37,877 nucleotides of DNA from Azolla pinnata. Lineage: Eukaryota > Streptophyta > Polypodiopsida > Salviniales > Salviniaceae. Below the pieces are notes generated by a model. The model did no database searches, was not told the DNA's origin, and saw only the letters and a list, made by a program, of their open reading frames with translations. The position numbers were made by a program, and so were the translations under genes. Location of the stretch: the NCBI GenBank assembly GCA_037176905.1, contig JBBBWG010032518.1, positions 1 to 37,877 of the forward strand, given 5' to 3'. Within the stretch, counting starts at the first letter, position 1, and the number at the start of each line of letters is the position of its first letter. Shown here in pieces: positions 20,388-31,741 of the stretch.

Positions 20388-21610
20388 TTAGAAACTAAAT
20401 TCATGGGTTTGATGTAGTTGTAGTTTAACTTGATGTAGTTGCAGTTTGTCACTTGAGCTAGCAATGGAATAAGAGTCTGATGATATGGTCGATCGTCGGC
20501 AATGGATCGTTATAGATAGGAGATCTGGTGTTAAAACCGCGACGTGCTTCTGAGTTGAGTCCATGTCTGTCCTTGATACTGTTCATCTGTATTGGCATTG
20601 ATATCAAAGATTACAGGTCTGGTGAAAGAAAGTTCGCACAAACTAGTCCTTTGAGGTTGGAACTTGCAGCTTAATTCCCAAGTGCTTGAAATTGGGATTG
20701 TTTTCCATGGCTGATGCTTGCTCGGCTCTCATCATCTGAACAATTTTGGTCCGTTACGATGCTCGTTAGCCGCTACTTGGCACATGTGGGTGAGTGAACG
20801 AACGAGGAACGAGTCGTTGACTTTCTCGAGTGCTTGTTCCATGTCAGATGTCCAGTTCTTGGAAATAAAAAAATGAGTAGACTTGAACAAAGACCCCTAA
20901 TTTCAGGCGCATCGCTTGAGCTTATCAGGATGCAGATCGTTCGGAAGCGCACAGATATGTTAATGGTTTGTTGGGGGAGATCATTTCCAGTGCGCGAGAA
21001 GCATAAATCGAACTGGCATGGATTCGATCTTAACAATGGTGAATCTGATGATTACCACCATCTTTATCTGGCTAACGGACTTGGGTTTTTCTTCTACTCG
21101 GCGATGAAAGGTTACGGGAACTCTTCTGTTACCGATTTTGCTAACCCTCATCCACATCATCAACTACATTTGGACTCCGAAGAATTCCCTTAAAGGAGAG
21201 GCCCGCATTGAAGCCCACTCAGATGTGCATTATCATGGGATGATACCTCGACAGCAGAGTGTCAATTTTTCTAGGCCCGCTTTACGCTTGGCCTACAAAT
21301 GATCTTGCTGTGCTTCTGGAGTGGGGCCACGGCGATTGCGATGCCATGCCATGGATGTTCTGTAATGCGTATACAACAGCAGAAGAAGAAGAAGAAAAAA
21401 AAAAAGGCTTGAAAGGACGATTCCTACAACTGCCGTTGACTAATGCGGTAGCATTTGGATCGCATCTTGGCCATGCACTGAACAGATCAGAGCGTGGCGC
21501 CAGCCGGAGAAGCTTATTCAAAGGAAGTTGGAGAGGAGTCATCACGCCAGAAGAAAAAAAAAAAACGCAGTCTCGGTTCCCAAGTCAATTCGACAGCCTG
21601 CGAGTGCAAA
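20388..21610 (+). repeat. Segment B' (relative of 12456-13075), with two insertions
   Basis: Same order of landmarks as segment B in the purM spacer, but interrupted by extra sequence at about 20852-21218 and 21317-21578. It runs without a break into segment A', the opposite order to the spacer copy. It lies between the divergently oriented PPR and U-box genes. Confidence 0.88.
20852..21218. mobile_element. Candidate 367-bp insertion flanked by 8-bp direct repeats
   Basis: TCAGATGT occurs at 20844-20851 and 21219-21226. The spacer copy of segment B has a single TCTGATGT at the matching place and lacks the intervening 367 bp. An 8-bp duplication is the size made by hAT-type transposons, but I see no terminal inverted repeats. 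Loss from the other copy by recombination between the short repeats is an equal alternative. A plus-strand open frame of 119 codons crosses it (20834-21193) without any motif that I know. Confidence 0.45.
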
Positions 21611-21614
21611 ACTG

Positions 21615-22404
21615 CAGAGCAGCAGTAGAGACACGTTCTCGTTGTGAAAATGCGCAAATATATTAACAAATGCGTGCATAAAACACGGCTACAATTTTAC
21701 AGACTAAAAGATGCCTCTATTACCTATCGATATATATTCGAACGCTATGAATCGTCTAACATGAAAGTCAAAAATCCTTCTGAAGAAATAATTCTGACTT
21801 GCTTTAATAAATAAAGTTGTGCTTCTTTCAGCTTCTTGGCTCTCTTCCTTGTCTACCATACTTAAACAAATTCTGCATATCCCAATTAGGACATAATCCC
21901 CAATATCTTTGTTTCTCTCTCTCTCTCTCTCTCTTTGATCACAACCAGATGCAGTGGGCCGAGCAAGCACTGCGATAGATAGAGAGATATCTATCAATCG
22001 GAGGCTAAAGCAGAAGTGAGGAAGGAAGACGGTGTTTCATAGAGCTCGAAAAACCAACATTGTCGAGCCTGGTAACAGGCCAGGTAAAACCAGCTAACGC
22101 TCGGGGTTTTCCAAGTTTTAGGGCTAGGGTTCAAGGCTCAAAGGTTCAAGGTTCAGGTTTCATGGTTCAGGGTTTTAGAATTGAAGGGTTTAGGGTTAGG
22201 GTTTCGAGCTGAGGGTCGGGGATTAGGGTTTAAACAAGAGAAGAAGGGCATTTTTGTAACAAGAGAAGGGTTCAGGGTTTCAAAGGCAGGGGTTTAGGGT
22301 TTAGGATGCAAGGTCGAAGGTCGAAGGGTCGGGGATGAGAGTTTAGGGTTCATGGTTAGGGATTTCTGAGCTCAGGGTTAGGGTTCAGGGTCAGGGTTTG
22401 GAGC

Positions 22405-22437
<33 letters not shown>

Positions 22438-22570
22438 TGGAGATTGGGGTTAGGGTTAGGGTTTAAGGTTAGGGTTTGGAGCTTAGGGTTAGGGTTAGGG
22501 TTTGGAGCTTAGGGTTAGAGTGTAGGGTTAGGGTTTGGAGCTTAGGGTTAGGGTTTAGGTTAGGGTTTGG

Positions 22571-22606
<36 letters not shown>

Positions 22607-23095
22607 TGGAGCTTCAGGTTAGGGTTAGGGTTCAGGGTTAAGGTTTGGAGCTTAGGGTTAGGGTTTGAAGCTTAGGGTTTGGAGCTTAGGGTTAGGGTTT
22701 AGGGTTTGGGTTTGGAGCTTAGGGTTAGGGTTTGAAGCTTAGGGTTTGGAGCTTAGGGTTAGGGTTTAGGGTTAGGGTTTGGAGCTTAGGGTTAGGGTTT
22801 AGGGTTAGGGTTTGGAGATTAGGGTTAGGGTTTAGGGTTTGACAAGAGAAGGGCATTTGTGTAAATAGCGATTTGGAGAGAGGAAGCGACAGAGTCAAAA
22901 GAGAGAGAGAGAGAGAGGAACAGAGAAACAGAGAGCGGTGGCGATGGCGGCGATGGCGATGGCGATGGCGATGGCGATGGCGAGGGGAGAGCCGCGACGA
23001 CCATCGCCGCGTTCTCTTCATCGGCCCAGTCAAACCCACCTCCCCTTCCCTCTCCCCTTCCTTCTCCTCTGATCAGATCGCTCTCGCAGACAGGA
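21615..23095 (+). repeat. Segment A' (relative of 10950-12460), upstream region of the U-box gene
   Basis: Direct match to segment A, here in its presumed original setting because it leads into an intact gene. It includes a CT microsatellite at about 21910-21934 and the telomere-like array listed separately. It presumably contains the promoter and 5' leader of the U-box gene; I did not identify a convincing TATA box. Confidence 0.85.
22110..22850 (+). repeat. Telomere-like degenerate array upstream of the U-box gene
   Basis: Words GGGTTTAGGG and GGGTTAGGG alternate with TTTGGAGCTTAGGGTTAGGG in a unit of roughly 33 bp, repeated many times, all in one orientation. The equivalent array at 12.06-12.22 kb is much shorter. 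Confidence 0.9.
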
Positions 23096-23193
23096 TTCAG
23101 AGCAGAGATCCCTTCTCTCTGTCTCCTTCCGTCTGCTCCCCTGCTTGTTCCATATCCCATCGCCTCCTCTTCCGATTCCATCTCCTTCCCCAG

Positions 23194-26100
23194 ATGGATA
23201 AGCACCATCGCCATAGCTACACAGGAAGCACAGAGAACAGCCGGGAGTGGGGAGTCCGATCTCCCCCGTCGCCATGGCTGACAGATCCCGGCACGCCCCC
23301 CTCCGGAACGCCCCCTCGCGGCCATAGCTCGTCGGTTTCCATCTCGAAGCAGAGCTCCTCGGGGCTCGCAAAGCACGTGGAGCCGATGTACGAGGCCTTC
23401 ATCTGCCCGCTGACGAAGCAGGTGATGCAGGACCCTGTGTCGCTGGAGAACGGGCAGACGTTCGAGCGATCTGCGATCACGCAATGGTTCCAGGAGCAGG
23501 AGAGATCGAAGAAAGGAGGAGGAGGAGGAGGAGAAGGGCCGAGATGCCCTGTAACGGGAGAGCTTCTGAGCTCCGCTTCCCTGCGTCCTTCGAACGCTCT
23601 GCGCAGCGCGATCGAGGAATGGATTGCTCGCACAGACGCCGCTCACATCGACAACGCCCGAGCTCTTCTCGCCTCCTCCACCTTCCTCGACCATTGCCTC
23701 ACCGCCATGAACGATCTGCGCGAGCTCTGCGCCAAGAACAAGATCAACCAGCGCAGGATCCGCCTCGCCGGAGTCATCCCTGTCATTGCGGAGCAGCTCC
23801 GCGGCGGCGAAGAATCGCGCATCATGGCACTCTCCACGCTTCGCACCATAGCCAAAGACGATGACGAGAACAAGGTAGTAGAGTCTATGCTTGCTTGTCG
23901 ACATGGTTTTTGTCTTGGAAAATCTCACCGAGCTTGAAGCTTGGACCAGGCTATGTCTATGGCAATCGATGCCGATTAGCTTCGGAATCTCTTCATATAT
24001 ATCTATATGTATATGCTGAAATGCATGAGGATGGGTGAGGAATACACTGGCTCATAGCTTGCTTGTTCAGGACATTGCCTAATGCTTTGAGGTTTGAAAC
24101 TCTCTCTGGAATCGGACTTGTGCAGACCGATGATGAGAATTTTCGATGAGTTGAATACTGGTTTATGGAAATTAAGGTTGAGGAGAAAGGCAGTGTTTCT
24201 GCATTCTCATGGGGAATCAAATCCAGGGTCAACATAACCCTGCCATCAGAAGAGAATCTGGAATTAATTCGGAGTGCTTCCAATGCTAGCTCTGCAGTTT
24301 CTCTAGGTTCCGCAATGTGATGAATGTCGATACAAGTTGTAATAAGAAAAACCATCACCTGTCTGACTACCATTTGCATCATCTGAGCAACAAGGTGTTT
24401 TGATTGCTCCATAGGGATGAATCTTGGCATTCGATTCCTGGCTGCGGAATGCATGCAGCCGAATGTGAAGCAAAGAGGCAGTGCAGAGGGGGAGGATCCT
24501 TTTTCCAAGAGATCCTAGGTTGCTGTATTGTTGTGCTAGCCATGTTTTTAGAGATTTGTGCTGCTATTCTCTCTGACTAGTGTGAATCACAGAAATTAAG
24601 AAAGAGGGAAAAGAATCAGCAACGCTTTACGTGTTGTATTTCCAGGCTGCGATAGGGGCGACAGATGCGATCAGGAGCTGTTTCAGGTCTCTGTCACACA
24701 AGCTGTTTAGGGAGAAAGAGCAGGCCATTCATCTCTTGGCAGAGCTGTCGACGTATGAGCCGCTTGCGGAGAAGATCGCTGCCGTGAATGGATCGATACT
24801 CATTCTGGTTGGGCTTACGAGCAGCACATCCGAAAACCTAGTCATCGTTCAGAAGGCAGAGGAGATCTTGAAGAATCTGGAAGATAGCGTTGAGAATGTG
24901 AAGCAGATGGCAGAGAATGGGCGGTTGCAGCCGTTGTTGAAGCATCTTGTTCAAGGTAAATTCCTCAATTTCCAATCGGTGGCCTCTGGCATCATTTTGG
25001 AACCTGGGCCGCAAAGAATCAGGCTTGCTGAAGCATCTAGCTTTGACAGTAGTATGCGTGCAACAGTTAATAAAAATTTATGTATGAATTCGCTAAGCAG
25101 TTTCAAAATCATGTGACAGTATGCATGCAACAGCAATTTCAACGCGTTGAAATAGTAGTATGCATNNNNNNNNNNNNNNNNNNNNNNNNNNNNNNNNNNN
25201 NNNNNNNNNNNNNNNNNNNNNNNNNNNNNNNNNNNNNNNNNNNNNNNNNNNNNNNNNNNNNNNNNCAATTTCAAAATCGTGTGACAGGATGCATGCAACA
25301 GCTTTCAAATCAATTTCAAAATCATGTAAATATAGTAGTAGCATGTATGCAATAGCTCTCAACAGCAATTTCAGAAATCAAGTAATAATAGTATGCATGC
25401 AACAGCTCTCTAAACGCGATTTCTGAAAGTCATGTAATCGTATGCGATTTCAGCATCATGTAATAGTATGCAATTTCAAAATCACGTAATAGTATGCAAT
25501 TTCAGAATCATGTAATAGTATGCAATCTCAGAATCATGTAATAGTAGTATGCGATTTCAGAATCATGTAATAGTATGCAATTTCAAATCATGCAAGTAGT
25601 ATGCAATTTCAAAATCATGTAAGTAGTGTGCAATTTCAAAAATCATGTAATAGCAATATACATGCAAGAGCTGCTGAAAGCGATTTCAAAATCATGTAAT
25701 GTAAGATTCATTTCCAATTCTGAAAAACATGTACACAGGTAAAAAGAAATCCATGGCCCCCCAATTTAGAACCCAAAATGCTGTTATTTCCCTGCTTCCT
25801 AAGAGGTCCAATTACTCGGTACTGGCAGGTAGCGAGGAGGTCCGCGCAGAGATGACGACGTACCTCGCAGACATCGTCCCGAGCAAGGAAGGGAAGCTGC
25901 TCATCGCGGAGGTCGCAGGCCAGGCGTTGGCGCAGATGCTGAGCAGCGAGAAGCTCGCGGTGAAGGAATCGGCGCTGAGATGCCTGTCGAAGATCTCGAC
26001 ATTGCCGGAGAACGGGAAGGTGCTAGCGGAAGCCGGGGTTCTCCAGCCTGTAGTCAGGGACTTGTTCCTGCTGGGCTCGACGCAGCTGCCGATGAAGGTG

Positions 26101-27393
26101 AAGGAAATCTCAGCCACCGTGCTAGCGAACATAGTGACATCGGGGATCGAGCTGTCGAGGCTACCGGTGAACCTGAGCTCGGAGGCGGTGATCCACAACC
26201 TCCTGCACATGGTCAGCAACACGGGGCCTGCGTTGCAAGGCAAGCTCTTGCAGGTGCTGGTGGGGCTCGGGAGCTCGCCGGGGATCAGGGACATGGTGAG
26301 CTCGATCCAGAGCGCGGGGGCGGTGAGCAGCTTGATACAGTTCCTGGAAGCTCCGCAGCTCGAGATACGCTTGAACTGCGTGAAGCTCCTCAGCTTGGTA
26401 TCGCCATGGATGGGGCAATCGCTCGCAGATTGGCTCCGAGATACCTCGGGCCAGCCAGGGGTCCTAATCCATCTCCTCGAATCTTCGAGCAGCATCTCGG
26501 AGGAGCAAGCCGCGGCGGCTGGGCTCTTGGCGAACTTGCCGAGCTCCGATCTCCATCTCACCCGCGCCTTGCTCAAGGAAGGAGCCCACCACATCGTGTT
26601 GAGACGAATCAAAGAGCTCTACCAAGGCGCTCTCGCCTCCGTCGGCGGAGGCCGCTATGTCAACGACTTCAAGGTCGGGCTCGTCGCGATCCTCTCCCGC
26701 TTCACGTACTTGCTCGACGACGATTCCGTGATGCAGTTTTGCCGCGAGCAGAGCCTCGCGTTCCTGTTCGCGGAGCTTCTTCGCCTCGGCGAGCTCGACA
26801 GCATCAAGCGCGACTCGGCGCTCGCGCTCCGCAACCTGTCGAGCTTCTCCAAGAGCCTGTCAGAAGTGCCCGATCCAGGGGCCAATCAGCAATCTGGGTG
26901 TTTCCCCTGCTTCACGCCGAAGAAGAAGAAGAAGCCCGTGGCGAATCTTTGCCCCGTGCACGGCGGGGTTTGCAGCGCGAAGGCGAGTTTTTGCTTGATC
27001 GAAGCGGGCGCGGTGGTGCTTCTAGGATCGAATCTAGACCATCGAAATGCTTCGGTGGCCGAGGCTTGCTTGACTGCGCTTTGCACCCTCGTCGACGACG
27101 AATCTGCCGATGTGCAGGGCGGGGTTCTCTTGCTCAACCGTGCTAGCATCATCCCCGCGGTCCTCGACATCATGAAGGATCACCGCACCGATGAGCTATG
27201 GCGGAGCTCCGTTTGGATGGTGGAGCGCTTCCTCGGCGTTCAGGAAGTCGCGCAGTTCCTCTCGCTCGATCCTGGGGTTCATTCGGGCCTCGTCGAAGCC
27301 TTCCGCCATGGCAACCTCAACACGAAGCAGGTCGCCGAAAGAGCCCTCAAGCAGCTCAACAAGATCCCCAACTTCTCTACCTACGCCCGCTGA
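23194..27393 (+). CDS. U-box E3 ubiquitin ligase with ARM repeats, PUB42/43/44 type
   Basis: Exons 23194-23874, 24646-24955 and 25829-27393 join in frame (phases 0 and 1) to give 851 aa. A Ser/Pro-rich start is followed by the U-box at residues 67-143 (EAFICPLTKQVMQDPVSLENGQTFER ... CPVTG, then LRSAIEEW). It differs from zinc-binding RING in lacking the metal ligands and recruits the E2 enzyme. A run of six glycines (GGA repeats) sits inside the domain. The rest is ARM repeats typical of the family: AEKIAAVNGSILILVGLTSS, QMAENGRLQPLLKHL, EEQAAAAGLLANLPSSDL, WMVERFL and the end ALKQLNKIPNFS. Arabidopsis relatives (PUB42, PUB43, SAUL1/PUB44) act in immunity and senescence; that role is only inferred here. 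An in-frame ATG upstream (22873) would add an Arg-rich stretch that is part of the repeated leader, so I prefer 23194. Confidence 0.93.
23875..24645 (+). other. U-box intron 1, no embedded gene seen
   Basis: Donor AACAAG|GTAGTA and acceptor TTTCCAG|GCTGCG. A minus-strand open frame of 171 codons (23993-24508) lies inside but has no recognisable motif. Confidence 0.8.
25080..25712. repeat. About 26-bp tandem repeat in U-box intron 2, interrupted by an assembly gap
   Basis: The unit GCAATTTCAAAATCATGTAATAGTAT-like recurs many times with variable spacing across the intron 24956-25828. Exactly 100 Ns (25166-25265) interrupt it, so the true array length is unknown. It does not resemble coding sequence, and open frames crossing the Ns are artefacts. 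Confidence 0.9.
25166..25265. other. 100-N assembly gap
   Basis: A run of exactly 100 N, the usual placeholder for a gap of unknown size. It lies within the intron 2 tandem repeat and does not touch a coding exon. Confidence 0.98.
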
Positions 27394-28533
27394 TCGTCGT
27401 TTCGAAACCTCTCATCGATCGGAAAGGAGACTCGTGTATATGTTGACGGAGGATGATCCTCTCTCCCCCCACCATTGTTCATCAGCTCTTGTGCGTATAT
27501 ACCGCCCCCAGGTCTTGTTTCGAGTCTTCGATTTTCTGCTCCTGCTTTGTACAGTGTATTCATTTATTCTTTCCTCCCTCCCTTCCTCCCTTCTTCCTCC
27601 AAACAAAGTAAATGTGATTCTATTGTATAATCTGCCCGCACTCTTTCGACTGACCGCCATTGTTGGTTGTGATATATTATCGCATGATTCCTGAGTGAGC
27701 TCGTCGTCATCTTCGTTGGTTCTTCGCTTGTTTGATGAGTTCCACTCCTCAAACAAGGTGTAGGATCTGACTGGGGAAGGCAGAGCTTTTTGCTAGCATT
27801 GATTGGGTTGTATTAGCATCCTCCTATAAATGGTTATCATGCCTTTGAAAAACCCTTTTTGAGCTGCCACACTCTTTCCTCCTTTCATGATGATGGTTTT
27901 CTGCCTACATTGCATTTGGAAGACGACCTTCTTCAATTTTGCTTCCCATTTCACATACAATTGAGAACGATGTCATTCTGTGATGTGTGTCTGGAGACTT
28001 TCCTTCAGGGGTCACATCTCAATTTATGCGCAAGATGAGTGCTTTGGAAGATGAGCGCAATTTATCCGATCTTGTGCAAGATGAGCGCAATTTTTGCTAC
28101 GTATCCAAATGGTACTGAGTAAAGTCTGACCGTGCAAAACTTGTTCATACAAAGCTGAAGGTATGAATAAAATGAGGGATGGAATAACTCTTCATGCAGC
28201 CTGCAAATTGTTGAACACTTTGGGATGTTTTTACAAAGATGATGTAGAATCATTCGATATAGAGGCAAGTCTGCGCATATGTGGGCATATATATGAAATT
28301 CATGCTACCATCCATCTCTTCCAAATCTTCGCTTTCAACAATTTACCAAGAGAAGAGCAAATCACATGAAAGCATCAAAATGAGAAGATCGTAGTTTCAA
28401 TACTCTTATTGCATATTAAAATTAGATCTGCTCATACAGTTGATTTGAATTTGGACAGGGTACATTCATAAGGTGTCCAAAGACTGCATGATTTACACTA
28501 CACTATTACATGAGCAAAAAGCCTGATATCATC
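27394..28533. other. Intergenic region between convergent U-box and glyoxalase II genes
   Basis: Presumably the two 3' untranslated regions. The only notable local structure is two nearby copies of AAGATGAGCGCAATTT (28067-28098). No gene was seen. Confidence 0.5.
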
Positions 28534-31500
28534 TTAACCCTGCCACCCATCTTTCCAGCGCCTCAAGGCTCCCATTACCTCAGTTGGCTTAGTAAACCCA
28601 GTAGCATCCTGATAAAAAAAAGCTGTTAAAGTTCATATTTCAAACATTGTTCTCAAACAGTACAACGCTGGGACTCCGAGCATACCTGTATCGCTTTTAC
28701 CGTAACACGCATGAATGGATTTGTCTCCAGTTCTTCACCAATAGTTGATGGTACAGTGGGTTTATTATTCACTGCTTGTTGTTCTTTCGCCCAAGCTAAT
28801 TTTCTTTGAAGGGCCACATTTTCTGGTTCCACCACTAATGCAAAGGTCAGGTTTTTAACTGTGTACTGCAGAAACCAAAACCAAGGGTGAAACTAATAAG
28901 CACAAGTATTTGAAAATAAAAGAGAAGCAATAAATATACTTCTAACAAATCAGAGCTACAAAAAATCATGAGATACAGCTCTTCCCTTTGTTAGACCTAA
29001 GAAAAATAATACCTAAGGTTTGGTGCATGTTATGAGACACATCAAAGAAACATCTAGAATTCTAATGTGGTTGTGCTTCACAAATATACATATATATACA
29101 CACTGATGTCTTCAGTAAGTTCACAAAACATATATACCTCATGTCCACAGTATACCAGGGTGCTCGGGGGCAACAAAGCTAGCTTCTGGCAAAGTGAGTA
29201 ATGCATTTGCTCAGGTGTGCCTTCAAAGAACCTGCCACAGCCTCCAATAAACTGCACAGCCAGCACAATATCTTAATATTCACACCATTTAGCTAAACAT
29301 GAAACATGTATATAAGCATCCATCTTACCAACGTGTCTCCAGTAAAGACAGCTGAGACATTTTCATTGATATCAGTCACATGGTAACAGATGTGACCCCT
29401 CGTGTGACTGTAAATATCAGTCAATAGATTTTGTTTAATGGATGTGGTTGAGGTGCATGTGCATTGAGAGTGAAGTTAAATGTGGCTAAATCAGGTTATC
29501 TAGTAAGTTGTATGAAAATAAAACAGGATATAGGGTTCATTTTTATTCATCTTACCATCAATCTCCGTGGCATAACGTGCCAATCTCTACCACAAAAGTT
29601 CAAGACAAACTTCAGGTAGGTTGCATTCATGGACAGATGGCTTGGACAGCTATATGGCTTTGATGTGTCATATTATAAGCTGAGATTGTGGCGTGAATTG
29701 AGCCTCCACAAGCACAGGGGTGAAAGATGGGCATTGACTTTTAATGTAGCACCCAATACTATACTGAAGGTGGGATACTAAGCAAAGAATAAGCATGCCA
29801 CAGCTAAGAAATAGGAAAGCCTGGTATCCCTAATCTGTTATGACCTTTGTATGGTGAGCTGCATTCTATGTGAAATATAGAGCAATGATGGAACATGTTG
29901 TTAACCTTTGTTTAGTATCCAGTGTCTTGCACAGCAGAATGTGCTAGAGGGTGAAGGCATGGAAACTTGCAATATGCATGACACTCTTTAACATGTTACA
30001 AAGGTGTAGCCTAGGGAGACTATCTACAATAAGATGATGTGGACTAATGGTGCTTCTATGATTTTATTAAGGAACTTGGTAAAAACAGAAAAGAAAGCAG
30101 CCAAGAATGCTAACATTATCCAGTTCAATCAAAAGTACAAACGTCGATTTGATATGCATACATACTTGACTCAAAATGACAGGATAATCAGAAAAATAGC
30201 TATTATGCGGAATTCAAGAGAGCCATGGAAAAGTAGACAAACCAGGGTGTATAGATAGCCTTAATTGTTATCGAGCCTCCCAGCGATACTTCATCTCCAT
30301 CTCCTAATACATCTGTCTGACCTTCAACATTGTCTTCTGAGCTTCCATAGACGTTTATACCAGGTATTAACTTCTTTATCTTCTCATTTCCTCCTGCATG
30401 GTCCCTATTAAACGTCCCGATACTCTCACTCCCTCTCATATTTTCTCATTCTTGCTTACCACATGCATTAGGATCATAATCATTGAGACTGAACTAGATA
30501 ATGGTGATACATTAAGTTTTGTAAGTTCTGTAAATTATTTAAGCTTACAAAAAATGCTTCAAAACACTTTAGATTAGTGAGAAAAACATATTTGTTTGAA
30601 ACGATGACCTTGTTTAGTTTTGAATCATGACCCCATCAAATCCTCTCCACATTCCACAACCACCATCAACATATCTGGACAGTTTTTCGGTGACATATTT
30701 ATGGATGCCCTCCATGGATTATTTTTTCTTGGATGGCATGTCACTAAAACAAATCACAAAGCCAATGTTCAAGGACTCTATTGGTCTTCTCCTTATTGAA
30801 AGCATCTAAGAACTTTGGGTACCTCACTAGAAGATCCACCTCCAACTCCTGTGGACAGATTGATGATTTCCATTCCAAATAATTCCCATTAAAACTGATC
30901 ACTTCCATTATGGCGTCTAAAAAATAACAACGGAAAAATTTCCGACATGATTGCAACAACACCCATTATTTACACAACATGGAACACCATGGGTCAGTTA
31001 AATTAGTTTAAACCTATCATATCTGAAACTCATCCATCCATCCATTCCTCTCTTCTCTGAGAATCATTCATTCATGATTTGCTATCTTTATCTGTGATCC
31101 ACCCATCCCTATCTATCTTATCTGAGATTTATTCATCCATATCTATCTTTATCTCAGATTCATTCATTCATTCATCACTATATATCTCGTCTCGGATTCA
31201 TCCATTCATTCATCACTATATATCTCGTCTCGGATTCATCCATTCGTTCATCACTATATATCTCGTCTCGGATTCATCCATTCATTCATCACTATATATC
31301 TCGTCTCGGATTCATCCATTCATTTATTCATTCATTATCGCATGTCAGGTTCGTACGTACATTCATTCAATCATATTTCAGGGGAAAGAAAAACATAGCG
31401 ATCAGTTCATCCTCACCAGTGTCGATGCGTGGTGAGAACGAACTTGATGGTTGCTCCATGTGCTCTGGCTTCTTCAATGAGCCGTTCGGGTTCTACGGGG

Positions 31501-31741
31501 TCCACAACGCCTGCATCCTTGGACGAATCATCCACGAGCCTGGAACACACAATCCAAAACCCGAAACGTCGTTCAAGCCGCTGGAATTCCTTTCTTTTGC
31601 AAGCAATGCGCTCAGGCAGAAAGCGGGAATGCCCATTGGAAGAAAATGAAAGAGAGAAGGATTGATCGATGGATCGATGGAAAGGAATACATACAGATAA
31701 GCGTAATTGTCTTGCAGACAGGGCACAGGAAAGATCTTCAT
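28534..31741 (-). CDS. GLX2: Glyoxalase II (hydroxyacylglutathione hydrolase), cytosolic type, seven exons
   Basis: The enzyme hydrolyses S-D-lactoylglutathione to lactate and glutathione, the second step of methylglyoxal detoxification. Exons: 31741-31695, 31539-31417, 30404-30243, 29407-29329, 29251-29138, 28865-28686, 28608-28534. All junctions are GT-AG with consistent phase, giving 259 aa, the normal length. The metallo-beta-lactamase metal ligands are all present: THRHWDH at residues 53-59 (THxHxDH; the codon split falls in its Trp), H112 in PCHTRGH, D135 in FTGDTLF and H174 in CGHEYT. The C-terminal domain has KLAWAKEQ and NPFMRV. It starts [13 protein letters not shown] with no transit peptide, which fits a cytosolic form. 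Introns 2 and 3 are long (1,012 and 838 bp... measured 30405-31416 and 29408-30242). No lesion was seen. Confidence 0.95.
31160..31335. repeat. 38-bp tandem repeat, four copies, in glyoxalase II intron 2
   Basis: The word ATCACTATATATCTCGTCTC recurs at 31174, 31212, 31250 and 31288, an exact 38-bp period, joined by CATTCATTCATC-like spacers. Looser CATC/CATT repeats surround it from about 31030. It is intronic and has no coding role. Confidence 0.95.

Noticed and set aside
20834..21193. 119-codon plus-strand open frame as a gene
   Set aside because: It lies across a candidate insertion, is absent from the sister copy of the segment, and has no known motif.
25080..25426. Open frames passing through the N run
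   Set aside because: The unknown bases hide stops; the frames are artefacts of the gap in an intronic repeat.
25080..25712. A CRISPR-like repeat array
   Set aside because: Spacing is irregular, there are no distinct spacers, and it sits inside a spliced plant intron.
25812..27146. Long open frames overlapping U-box exon 3 on both strands
   Set aside because: They are GC-rich shadows of the real exon; only the sense frame gives the ARM-repeat protein.
31079..31435. Ser/Ile/His-rich open frame with regular repeats as a repeat protein
   Set aside because: It translates the 38-bp tandem repeat inside glyoxalase II intron 2.
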